From: Pseudomonadota bacterium
GTDB taxonomy: Bacteria; Pseudomonadota; Alphaproteobacteria; Rhizobiales; Rhizobiaceae
DNA: 15,175 nt
Assembly (NCBI GenBank): GCA_023428515.1
Contig: JAEYXI010000593.1
Span: forward strand, 1 to 15,175
Direction of reading: 5' to 3'
The notes under the pieces are model-generated. The model ran no database searches, was not told the DNA's origin, and saw only the letters and a list, made by a program, of their open reading frames with translations. The translations under genes were made by a program, and so were the position numbers. Positions 1 through 6,525 of the stretch are shown here, piece by piece; within the stretch, counting starts at the first letter, position 1, and each line of letters opens with the position of its first letter.

Positions 1-128
1 GAGCTCTGCTGGGGTGAGGCCTGAACAGCAAAGAACCATGCCGCCAGGGCGACCAGCATCACGGAAAGCCAAGGCTTTCGGCTGCCAATCGCCGGGTGCG
101 CGGCTATCATATTTCGAATGTCCCTCAT
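1..128 (-). CDS. N-terminal part of an exported protein, cut by the window edge
   Basis: A minus-strand reading frame starts with ATG at 128 and stays open to the left edge (42 codons). It is preceded by a purine-rich ribosome binding site (GAGGGG at 133-138, 4 nt from the start). The product begins with a typical Sec signal peptide: a charged start (MRDIRN), a lysine/arginine pair near residues 17-18, a hydrophobic core over about residues 20-34, and a plausible cleavage site after AVQA (residues 34-37). The gene lies 55 bp after sctV in the same direction, so it is probably part of the same operon. The visible part cannot identify the function. One candidate is the missing secretin part (SctC2), because SctC at the other end of the locus lacks its pore domain. 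A lytic transglycosylase or pilotin is also possible. An alternative start is the ATG at 110. Confidence 0.6.
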   Translation of the reverse strand, partial: MRDIRNMIAAHPAIGSRKPWLSVMLVALAAWFFAVQASPQQS

Positions 129-183
129 CCATCCCCTCGGCGGATTGTACTTTGGCGGTGCCGTCTCCACGATCACGGCATGC

Positions 184-2352
184 TCACGTCCCCTGGCTAG
201 CCGCCGCCATCGCCGGCAGCGGCTGCGGTCCTCGAAAATTCCCGGCAGCCTCTTGAGTCCCGCCGATCATCGCCAGCGGCTGCACGTTGAATTCCGGCGC
301 GAGTTCCTGGTAGGCCAGGACAGGAAAGAGAATGCCGTTATGCGCCAGCAGGCTGCGGACGTGACGGCGAACGTCGCCCGATGCGAGCACGACCGGCAGC
401 GCGCCGTCTTCGGTCCTGGCCTGCGCCTTCTGGAGTTGGGCCACCAGCGTCTGGATCCGACTGCCCGTCGGATTGAAATGTGTGCCGGAGGGCGACGACT
501 GGATGGAGTTCCTGATCGCGTCCTCGGCGGGCCTCTGGAGCACATAAGCGGGGATGATATTGTCCTGGTTGGCGACCCGGAAGCTGATCTGGCGCTTCAG
601 TGCTATCCGCACGTGCTCGGTCAGCAACACGACATCTTGCTCGCGCTGCCCTGAATCGACGAGCGCCTCGAGGATGAGACGGACGTTGCGCACCGGGACA
701 TTCTCGGACACCAGCCGGCGCAGGACGTCGGCAATCTTCTGCAGGGGCAAGGTTTCCTGCGCCTGGCGGACCAGATCGCCATATTCCGCCTCCGCCTCGG
801 TCAGGAGTTTTCGGGTTTCCTGTATGCCCACGAAGTGGCTGGCATACTGGCGCAGGGCATAGGCGAGCCAGCGGCCGATGATATCAAGCGGTGGCAGGAC
901 TGCGATGTCGGCGCGTGTCAGGCTGGCGGCATCCGCAGCATCGACCCACAGGGACTTCTTGTCGCCCGCAACACCCGGCCCTTCATCCACCTGCACGTCG
1001 GCAAGATCGACATGCTCCGGAGCCTCGTCGACGAAGAGCTTTCCGGCGGGGATTTCCGCTTCCAGGATCGGCGCTCCTTCCAGGTCGATGCGGACGCGGC
1101 GAGCCGGTATTGCCTCGTCCACAATGCGATCGACCGCCGGAATCCCGATGCCAAGATCGCCGAATATTTCGCCTCTGACAGCACCGATCCGTCGCTCCAG
1201 TTCGGCATCGGGCACGTCTGTCGCAAGGCTTGGCCCCAATCGTATCGACAGCGGCGAGGATGACAGCAAGCCGATTGCGGGTTGCTCCGGCTTCGATTCA
1301 GCGCGCTGCAGTGTGACCGGCGGCTTGCTGCCCGCCCCGCCGATCTGCTGCTCAAACGACCCGTCGGACAGCTCGCTGCCATTGCGGGCGAAATAGGCCG
1401 CGGCGGCGCAGGAGAGCGCAAGCCCCACGAATATGATGGCGGGAAATCCCGGCACGAAGCCAAGCGCGAAGATGATGACGGCGGCAAGAGCGAGGGCTCG
1501 TGAGTTGCCGGTCAGCTGCGAGACGACCTGGCTGCCAAGGCCGCCGCCTTCACTCTCGTCACTGGAGACCCGCGTCACCATCACGCCTGCCGAGACGGCG
1601 ACGAGCAGAGCCGGGATCTGCGCCACCAACCCATCGCCCACCGAGAGCAGCGTATAGGTGCTGGCCGCTTCGCTGGCACTCATTCCGTGCTGCATCATGC
1701 CGACGGTGAAGCCGCCGATGAAATTGACGAGAATGATGATGATGCCGGCCATGACGTCGCCCTTGACGAATTTCATGGCACCGTCCATCGCGCCGTAGAG
1801 CTGGCTCTCACGCTCGAGCTGCTGGCGCAGATAATGTGCCTGGGCGCGATCTATGTCGCCGTTGCGCAACTCGGCATCGATGCTCATCTGCTTGCCGGGC
1901 AGCGCGTCCAGGGTGAACCGTGCAGCCACCTCGGCGACACGCTCGGAACCTTTGGCGATGACGACGAACTGCGCGATCGTGATGATCAGGAACACGATCA
2001 GGCCGACCGCGATCGAGCCGCCGACGACGAATTCGCCGAATGTGGTGACGATATCGCCGGCATCTGCCTGCAGCAGGATAAGCCGGGTTGTGGTGATCGT
2101 GATCGCGAGCCTGAAAAGCGTCGCGATCAGGATCACCGAGGGCATCGCTGAAAATTGCAGCGGAGCCTCCGCGTAAAGCGCAACGATCAGGATCAGCATG
2201 CTGAAAGCGATGTTCGTCGTGATCAGTATGTCGACCAGAAAGGTCGGCAGCGGGATCAGCATCATCGCCACGGCGACGAGCATCAGTACCGCGATCGCCA
2301 GGTCGCCGCGCCCGGATACCTTGACGAGAAAAGGCAGCAAACGTTCAAGCAT
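184..2352 (-). CDS. sctV: SctV, major export-gate protein (FHIPEP family)
   Basis: A 722-aa protein, the usual length for SctV/YscV/HrcV/FlhA. In this family the protein forms a nonameric ring in the inner membrane. Its cytoplasmic domain receives chaperone-substrate complexes and helps use the proton motive force. About eight hydrophobic segments fill the N-terminal half, from residues 17-40 to about 315. The FHIPEP signature is clear at about residues 137-161 (EVAARFTLDALPGKQMSID). The C-terminal half, from about 360 on, is the soluble domain. The ATG at 2352 overlaps the end of sctY by 8 bp (CATGCTTGA), so the start is well supported and translation is probably coupled. The order sctX-sctY-sctV matches the Yersinia yscX-yscY-yscV block. 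Flagellar FlhA is excluded by the surrounding injectisome genes. Confidence 0.97.
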   Translation of the reverse strand: MLERLLPFLVKVSGRGDLAIAVLMLVAVAMMLIPLPTFLVDILITTNIAFSMLILIVALYAEAPLQFSAMPSVILIATLFRLAITITTTRLILLQADAGDIVTTFGEFVVGGSIAVGLIVFLIITIAQFVVIAKGSERVAEVAARFTLDALPGKQMSIDAELRNGDIDRAQAHYLRQQLERESQLYGAMDGAMKFVKGDVMAGIIIILVNFIGGFTVGMMQHGMSASEAASTYTLLSVGDGLVAQIPALLVAVSAGVMVTRVSSDESEGGGLGSQVVSQLTGNSRALALAAVIIFALGFVPGFPAIIFVGLALSCAAAAYFARNGSELSDGSFEQQIGGAGSKPPVTLQRAESKPEQPAIGLLSSSPLSIRLGPSLATDVPDAELERRIGAVRGEIFGDLGIGIPAVDRIVDEAIPARRVRIDLEGAPILEAEIPAGKLFVDEAPEHVDLADVQVDEGPGVAGDKKSLWVDAADAASLTRADIAVLPPLDIIGRWLAYALRQYASHFVGIQETRKLLTEAEAEYGDLVRQAQETLPLQKIADVLRRLVSENVPVRNVRLILEALVDSGQREQDVVLLTEHVRIALKRQISFRVANQDNIIPAYVLQRPAEDAIRNSIQSSPSGTHFNPTGSRIQTLVAQLQKAQARTEDGALPVVLASGDVRRHVRSLLAHNGILFPVLAYQELAPEFNVQPLAMIGGTQEAAGNFRGPQPLPAMAAASQGT

Positions 2353-2677
2353 GGCCGTTCACCATCTGGTTGTCGAGGAACCGGCGGAAGGATTGCCGCG
2401 CCTCGCTGGGGCGGCCGGCAGCCAGCAAGGCACGGCTTTTCAACAGCGTCAGCCCGGGATGATCATCGCCGTCGATCGTTTCCAGCTTTCCGATCGCGGC
2501 GAGCGCCTTTTCCGGCTCTCCGTCGAGAATGAGCAAGTGCGCGAGGGTACGCAGCACACCAGCGTCTTCAGGCGCCAATTGCGCGGCAATAAGCAGATAG
2601 GCGGCGCCACGCTTTGCCTGACCGTGGCAGCCGTAGAGGTATCCCAGCATATGCATCAACTGCACGGTGTCGCGCAC
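2345..2677 (-). CDS. sctY: SctY, TPR-like chaperone partner of SctX (YscY family)
   Basis: A small helical protein of about 110 aa lies between sctX and sctV and overlaps sctV by 8 bp. It has TPR-like helical pairs: a first helix around MLGYLYG, the repeat AAYLLIAAQLAPED, then EKALAAIGKLE and SRALLAAGRPSEARQSF. Length (YscY is about 114 aa), position and remembered pattern (LLNGWLQ...GHAERA...LNPE in YscY) all fit SctY. In Yersinia this protein binds YscX and the SctV cytoplasmic domain and is needed to start export. The start is uncertain. GTG at 2677 is the first ordinary start after the sctX stop. A CTG at 2686 would overlap the sctX TGA by 4 bp, like other junctions here, and lies 8 nt after a G-run. 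ATG codons at 2656 and 2650 would cut into the first helix. The frame extends upstream into sctX without a better start. Confidence 0.82.
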   Translation of the reverse strand: MRDTVQLMHMLGYLYGCHGQAKRGAAYLLIAAQLAPEDAGVLRTLAHLLILDGEPEKALAAIGKLETIDGDDHPGLTLLKSRALLAAGRPSEARQSFRRFLDNQMVNGHA

Positions 2678-2682
2678 GCCGT

Positions 2683-3111
2683 TCAGAAGTCGGTCCCCCC
2701 ATGCAATTTCTCGAGTATTTCGAGATGCCGGTCGAGTTCGTCGCGCATCAGCGCGTCCGCCATCGACCGTAGCTGCTCGCCGCCGCCGAGGCGCGGAAGC
2801 AAGTCGGTGATGCAATCTTCGAGGATCGACGTTGCGCGCCGGAGGATCGCCGGATCGGGAACGCGCGGGCGCACATATTGCACCAGCACGTCGTTGATAG
2901 ACGCCCCTGATGGGCCTGCCTGGAACAGAACAGCCTCATTCTCGAGGCCTTGGGTTTCCCGCGATCCGCTGGCTTGGTCCGCCCTCTGCTCGATCGCGCT
3001 GAGCCGTCGCCGCTCGATCTGTTGACTGCGGACAGCACCCGTTCGCGCATGCGGCGAAACCGCATCCATCTTGGAGGCGTCAAGTCGTGGACCTTCGATG
3101 CGGCGGCTCAT
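2683..3111 (-). CDS. sctX: SctX, early-secreted T3SS protein (YscX family)
   Basis: A 142-aa protein starts at ATG 3111, in a 4-bp ATGA overlap with the sctD stop. It begins MSRRIEGPRLDASKMDAVS, which matches from memory the start of Yersinia YscX (MSR-I--P----K--A-S pattern). The C-terminal 50 residues form a helical segment with leucine spacing and an ending ILEKLHGGTDF, reminiscent of the YscX end (LQIILNLLHKV). The middle (about residues 20-70) looks flexible and polar. In Yersinia, YscX is bound by YscY and secreted early, and it is needed for export of needle and rod subunits. Gene order X-Y-V supports the call. The family is best known from Ysc-type systems, so its presence next to rhizobial-type genes is notable. 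A profile search would settle it. Confidence 0.75.
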   Translation of the reverse strand: MSRRIEGPRLDASKMDAVSPHARTGAVRSQQIERRRLSAIEQRADQASGSRETQGLENEAVLFQAGPSGASINDVLVQYVRPRVPDPAILRRATSILEDCITDLLPRLGGGEQLRSMADALMRDELDRHLEILEKLHGGTDF

Positions 3112-4055
3112 GGGTACTTCAGGGAAATGGTCGCTCCATCCTTGCCCAAAATCAGCGCTTCCTCGCCGATCTCTGCGATCGACCAGCCGTTTTCGATGAA
3201 CGCACCTTCATGGTAGCGGGCACCGTCGGCCGTGATGACGTAGGGCCGGTTTCCGAACCAGATGGCCTGAAGAGCCAATCGCGGGGCTGCCTCCGCGCCG
3301 GCCACCGTGACGGCCGATGTCAGCATGAGCTTCGCGCCATGCGTCTGGTCGAACCACGCCCGCACATTCGCCCACGCCTGGCTTTTGTCTTTTGGCACGG
3401 TTCCCGAAACACTGATGCGACCATCACCGGCCAGGACATCGAGCGGTCCGATGCCGGCTTCCTCGATTTTCCGCGTCAGATCTTGTGTTGCCGCGGCAAC
3501 GGACGCTTCCGATCCGGCGGATGCTTCAGTGCCCGCCGGTGGAGCGGTGAGGGCTAAGGTTTGCGGGGCCTGTTTGGCGTCGGCCATGGACAGCTGGTTG
3601 GCCGCAACGGAAAGAACGAAGATGCCCGCCAGTCCAATGAGGCCGAGACCGAGGACACGCGGGAAAAAGGAACGCTCGGTGTCTTGCCGCTGGCGCGCGA
3701 TCCGAACGGCCGCGCCACCGATACGTGCGCTGAGCGGCAACCGGCATTTCTGGCCGTGCCCGCGCGGCACGAGGCCGCGTTCAAGCACCACATCGCCGCC
3801 GAAGGCTTCGATTTCAACCGAGGAGCCGCTGAGGCGCAGCCGCGCATGACTTGGCGCTACGCCTTCGTCCCTCAACACGATATCGGATTCGACATCCGAT
3901 CCGATAGTATGGAACTCGCCATCGAGTGGAAGCTGCGCGCCGGCATGTAGCCCGTCGGTCACATCGAGCAAAATGAGGGTAGCGGCAGCAGGCGTATATG
4001 CCGCCAGCGCCGTACTTACCGCATTGCCCGTTCCGAGGCCTGGCTCGCCACCCAT
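3108..4055 (-). CDS. sctD: SctD, inner-membrane ring protein with FHA domain (YscD family)
   Basis: A 315-aa protein with SctD layout. It has an N-terminal cytoplasmic FHA-like domain (about residues 24-120), one membrane segment (about 133-152), and a periplasmic ring-building region to the C terminus with BON-like stretches (DVLAGDGRISVSGTVP). SctD forms the outer of the two inner-membrane rings, and its FHA domain contacts the SctK/SctQ platform. The FHA phosphothreonine-binding residues look degenerate: GS at 52-53 where GR is usual, and VAPSHA at 66-71 where VSRxHA is usual. This suggests a structural role, as in YscD. The start at 4055 was chosen for its near-perfect ribosome binding site (AGGAGG, 4060-4065). 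The frame extends upstream to 4103, but that part overlaps the intergenic hairpin. The gene is close to YscD in plan, though shorter than its roughly 420 aa. Confidence 0.88.
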   Translation of the reverse strand: MGGEPGLGTGNAVSTALAAYTPAAATLILLDVTDGLHAGAQLPLDGEFHTIGSDVESDIVLRDEGVAPSHARLRLSGSSVEIEAFGGDVVLERGLVPRGHGQKCRLPLSARIGGAAVRIARQRQDTERSFFPRVLGLGLIGLAGIFVLSVAANQLSMADAKQAPQTLALTAPPAGTEASAGSEASVAAATQDLTRKIEEAGIGPLDVLAGDGRISVSGTVPKDKSQAWANVRAWFDQTHGAKLMLTSAVTVAGAEAAPRLALQAIWFGNRPYVITADGARYHEGAFIENGWSIAEIGEEALILGKDGATISLKYP

Positions 4056-4059
4056 CTCG

Positions 4060-4065
4060 CCTCCT
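4060..4065 (-). promoter_or_regulatory. Strong Shine-Dalgarno of sctD
   Basis: AGGAGG on the minus strand lies 4 nt before the ATG at 4055. It decides the sctD start over the upstream in-frame ATG at 4103. Confidence 0.8.
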
Positions 4066-4091
4066 AAGCAGATGCACAAACCAATCGAGAA

Positions 4092-4115
4092 GGTGCGCGA
4101 CAACTGCCGCGCACC
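4092..4115 (-). other. Perfect inverted repeat (second hairpin before sctD)
   Basis: An 8-bp perfect inverted repeat GGTGCGCG / CGCGCACC (4092-4099 and 4108-4115) has an 8-nt loop. In the minus-strand transcript it forms a GC-only-but-one stem followed by TTCTCG, without a clear U-run. It may protect the upstream mRNA 3' end or act as a leaky terminator between the 57-aa gene and sctD. Confidence 0.6.
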
Positions 4116-4125
4116 CGGATCGTCC

Positions 4126-4150
4126 GCGTCGCTGGAACTTTCCGCGACGC
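4126..4150 (-). other. Inverted repeat (first hairpin after the 57-aa gene)
   Basis: GCGTCGC (4126-4132) is matched by GCGACGC (4144-4150). The interior adds GGA/TCC pairs (4134-4136 with 4141-4143) around a 4-nt loop, with one bulged base. This gives a stem of about 10 bp some 20 nt after the TAA of the 57-aa gene. No U-tract follows, so it is more likely an mRNA-stabilising or processing structure than a classical terminator. It is paired with the hairpin at 4092-4115. Confidence 0.6.
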
Positions 4151-4169
4151 CAACTTGTCACGATGACCG

Positions 4170-4343
4170 TTAGGACTTCTGCGCGGCGCTGCCCATGTCC
4201 TTGGACGTGCCCATCTGGAAGTCATGCTCCATCTTGTGGACGTCCTTCTTCACTTCAAGTGCGAACATGCGTTCCTGCTGGGCAATCATCTTGTCGAGCA
4301 TCGCTTCGGGGTTGCTGCCGCCTATGGACGGGACCGTCGTCAT
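4170..4343 (-). CDS. 57-aa T3SS-locus protein, candidate needle/pilus subunit (SctF/NopA-like role)
   Basis: A small protein (57 aa, about 6 kDa) begins MTTVPSIGGSNPEAMLDKM and has no Cys or Trp. After a short Ser/Gly/Pro-rich start it is mostly amphipathic helix (about residues 13-45) with many Met, Gln and Lys. The tail is Gly/Ser/Ala-rich. The start at 4343 has an excellent ribosome binding site (GAGGAG, 7 nt away). The gene sits alone between sctT and sctD, with a 134-bp leader before it and twin hairpins after it, unlike the overlapping genes around it. Size, polar helix and separate control suit an abundant extracellular subunit such as the needle protein or rhizobial NopA. It is shorter than YscF (about 87 aa) and I see no sequence motif that proves this. 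A small SctE-like chaperone is an alternative. Confidence 0.6.
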   Translation of the reverse strand: MTTVPSIGGSNPEAMLDKMIAQQERMFALEVKKDVHKMEHDFQMGTSKDMGSAAQKS

Positions 4344-4410
4344 GATTGGACTCCTCGCTGGGATTAAGTCGGACCATGCAGATCGCCGACGTTGCGTTCG
4401 ACGCCTACGT

Positions 4411-4458
4411 GCAAACCTTACGGAAGAGTTTCCGGGAGACGAAATCCATTTGGTTTGC
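4411..4458 (-). promoter_or_regulatory. Nested inverted repeats in the leader between sctT and the 57-aa gene
   Basis: An outer repeat GCAAACC (4411-4417) pairs with GGTTTGC (4452-4458). Inside is a small perfect stem CGGAA/TTCCG (4421-4425 and 4430-4434) with a 4-nt loop. The 134-bp gap (4344-4477) holds no convincing gene, only a 14-codon frame. It could carry an operator, a processing site or a second promoter for the 57-aa-sctD-sctX-sctY-sctV part. I see no convincing -35/-10 pair or tts box in it. Confidence 0.4.
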
Positions 4459-4477
4459 GAGGGCGCGTCGGGATCCG

Positions 4478-5308
4478 TCACGGGTTGTTGCCGAGGCTGC
4501 AATTCGGACATGCGAGGCTCTCAAGCAGCCTGCCCGCATCGCGCAGGAACGACATTTCCTTGCCCATATAGCTGGTGAGGGAGGCAGCGTAGATGACCAG
4601 CAGAAGGCTGAAGACCAGCGTCTTGACTACCAGCGACATGGCGAAAACATTCATATGGGGTGCAGCTTTCGCCACGAAGCCGAGCAGCACGTCTGACAAC
4701 AGCAGACCGACGACGATCGGAAAACTCAGGACAAGCGCCATGCCGAGGACGCGCGTCAGCAGGTCGAGAAAAATTCTCACCGATTCGCCGGTGAACACCG
4801 GCAGCAGACTCTCGACGGGCCACAGCCTGTAGCTGTCGAATACCGTCGTCAGCATAAATTGCAGCCCGCCGGCGGCGAGGAACAACGCGATCAGGGTAAT
4901 GGCGAAAAGTGTGCCCGTGGCGCTTGTCTCGTGCGTCATCATGGGATCGATCAGCGAGCCCATGGTCGAGCCGCGCTGCAGGTCGACAATGTCGCCAGCC
5001 GCCTCCGCCGCCCAGAACGGCACGCCCAGCACAAGGCCCAGCGCTGCGCCTACAAGCATCTCCTTCACGCCAAGGATGAGAAACGTGACCACGGTGAAAT
5101 CGACGTCCCGCAGCGCCTCCGCCAACGCCGGATAGAGCGGGACCGCAAAGGCGATGGCAACACCGTTGCGCAACAGGCCGGTGAGCCGCAGGCGGGAAAA
5201 CAGCGGCAGGACGATGATGAAGCCGAGCATCCGAGCGACCGAGAACCCCGCCGCGAGAATGTAGAACTCGGCCTCCTTCAGCCAGCCCAGATCCAGATTC
5301 GGTTCCAT
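4478..5308 (-). CDS. sctT: SctT, export-gate membrane protein (FliR/YscT family)
   Basis: A 276-aa polytopic membrane protein with six or more hydrophobic segments. Family features are the conserved stretch KEMLVGAALGLVLG (about residues 82-95) followed by AAGDIVDLQRG, and near the end the segment APHMNVFAMSLVVK. SctT joins SctR and SctS in the export-gate complex at the base of the secretion channel. The ATG at 5308 starts 4 nt after the sctS stop. The frame is open further upstream to 5404, but that would lie within sctS. The C terminus ends with a short Cys-containing tail (ACPNCSLGNNP), which I do not recognise from the family. In most rhizobial loci the next gene is sctU. Here no sctU follows; the 134-bp leader and the 57-aa gene come instead. 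Confidence 0.95.
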   Translation of the reverse strand: MEPNLDLGWLKEAEFYILAAGFSVARMLGFIIVLPLFSRLRLTGLLRNGVAIAFAVPLYPALAEALRDVDFTVVTFLILGVKEMLVGAALGLVLGVPFWAAEAAGDIVDLQRGSTMGSLIDPMMTHETSATGTLFAITLIALFLAAGGLQFMLTTVFDSYRLWPVESLLPVFTGESVRIFLDLLTRVLGMALVLSFPIVVGLLLSDVLLGFVAKAAPHMNVFAMSLVVKTLVFSLLLVIYAASLTSYMGKEMSFLRDAGRLLESLACPNCSLGNNP

Positions 5309-5312
5309 CCAA

Positions 5313-5582
5313 CTAGCGTGTCGCGACCGGAAACTCGTCGAAAACGGCGGTCGCCTGCTCCATGATCTGATGCGCCATGAAAGGTCCGGTGATGAGGATG
5401 ACAACCAGCACCACGACGAGCTTGATCGTCTGCGGCAGCGATTGGTCCTGAATCTGGGTCAGCGCCTGGATGAGGCCGATCAACAGGCCGATGGCCAGCG
5501 AGACGACGATCGCGGGCGCCGACATGAGCAGCATGATCATGAACGCTTCTTGGATCTTCGCGAGGATGACGTCGCTGTTCAT
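5313..5582 (-). CDS. sctS: SctS, export-gate membrane protein (FliQ/YscS family)
   Basis: An 89-aa protein, the standard size for SctS/FliQ. It has two hydrophobic helices (about residues 14-40 and 50-75) and the typical mid-sequence LIQALTQIQDQSLP, which is highly conserved in the family. It packs with SctR and SctT to form the helical export gate. The gene starts 27 nt after the sctR stop and ends 4 nt before sctT, in the invariant R-S-T order. Confidence 0.96.
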   Translation of the reverse strand: MNSDVILAKIQEAFMIMLLMSAPAIVVSLAIGLLIGLIQALTQIQDQSLPQTIKLVVVLVVILITGPFMAHQIMEQATAVFDEFPVATR

Positions 5583-5609
5583 TCGCTCGATCTTCCCGTC
5601 TACCAGCGG

Positions 5610-6260
5610 TCAGGCATAGCTGAGGATCAATCCGTGCATCAGGCGCGACCACCCATCGATGGCGACGAACAGAAGCAGCTTCAACGGAATGGAGATCAGC
5701 ACCGGCGAAACCATGATCATGCCGAGCGTCATCAGCACGTTGGCGACGACGATGTCGATGATCAGAAATGGCAGATACAGCAGGAATCCGATCTCGAAGG
5801 CGCGGGTCAATTCCGATGCAACGAAGGCCGGGATGAGGATGGCGAGATCGTCGTCGCGCACATTTTTGCGTGCTTCCTCCGGCCAAAGCTTGGCCGTGCC
5901 TTCGAGAAAGAATTTGCGTTCGTCCGGCTGGGTGAAGCGTATGAGATGCGTCTTCAGTGGTCCCTTGGCCAACTCCGCGGCGGCTCTGACGTCCTCGACC
6001 GTCTCGAATCTCGTCTGGCCTTCCAGGCGATTCGACATTTCGCTCAGGAGCGGCGTGGTGATATAGCTCGTCAGCACCAGGGCAATGCCATAGAGCACTA
6101 GGTTCGGCGGCATCTGTTGAACGCCAAGCGCGTTCCTGATCAGGAACAGAACGACGGAGATTTTCAGGAATCCCGTCATCGTCACTACGGCAAGCGGCAT
6201 CAGGCCAACGGTGCCGATGGCGATCAGCAGGACAAGAAGGCTGGGCGCCCCCTCAACCAT
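5610..6260 (-). CDS. sctR: SctR, export-gate membrane protein (FliP/YscR family)
   Basis: A 216-aa protein, usual for injectisome SctR. Two FliP-family signatures are visible: PAFVASELTRAFEIGFLL and PFLIIDIVVANVLMTLGM, both in the C-terminal third. The N-terminal third has two hydrophobic helices and the conserved TGFLKISVVLFLIRNALG. SctR forms the pentameric core of the export gate. The start at ATG 6260 overlaps the sctQ end by 8 bp, consistent with coupling. The frame is open upstream inside sctQ, but that part has no SctR character. Confidence 0.97.
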   Translation of the reverse strand: MVEGAPSLLVLLIAIGTVGLMPLAVVTMTGFLKISVVLFLIRNALGVQQMPPNLVLYGIALVLTSYITTPLLSEMSNRLEGQTRFETVEDVRAAAELAKGPLKTHLIRFTQPDERKFFLEGTAKLWPEEARKNVRDDDLAILIPAFVASELTRAFEIGFLLYLPFLIIDIVVANVLMTLGMIMVSPVLISIPLKLLLFVAIDGWSRLMHGLILSYA

Positions 6261-6525
6261 TCGCGAAGATGCGCCTGATGCGGATGCCGAGGCCTTCGCC
6301 GATCTGGACCAACTGACCTTGTCCGATACGCTTGCCGCCCAAAACGATGTCGATGCTGTCCGCTGTTGCGTCGGGTAGCGGAATGACTGCCCCGGGGGCG
6401 AGTTTCCTGACCTCCTCGACGGAGAGCGTTGCACGGCCTGCTTCGAAGGCGAGCGTCACCGGCAGGTCACTTACGTCGACGTCCTCAGGCTGTCCACCGA
6501 TCGATCGATCCTGACCTGAACTCAT
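6253..6525 (-). CDS. Probable internally started SctQ C-terminal product (SctQ-C)
   Basis: Within sctQ, two adjacent ATG codons (6528 and 6525, residues 286 and 287) follow an in-frame GGGAG sequence (6532-6536). Spacing is 3 nt to the first and 6 nt to the second, so the second is the better start. The product would be 90 aa and consist of just the C-terminal SPOA domain. YscQ, SpaO and SsaQ are known to make such a short C-terminal form (about 88 aa in Yersinia) that assembles with the full-length protein. The site lies in the linker between the two SPOA domains, where it would be expected. Expression is inferred. Confidence 0.6.
   Translation of the reverse strand: MSSGQDRSIGGQPEDVDVSDLPVTLAFEAGRATLSVEEVRKLAPGAVIPLPDATADSIDIVLGGKRIGQGQLVQIGEGLGIRIRRIFANG

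Noticed and set aside
118..654. Plus-strand open frames opposite sctV and other T3SS genes
   Set aside because: They are low-complexity Arg/Pro/Ser/Ala-rich translations antisense to well-supported genes, as expected in GC-rich DNA.
4346..4696. 116-codon plus-strand frame across the sctT 3' end and the leader
   Set aside because: Mostly antisense to sctT, no ribosome binding site and no recognisable domain.
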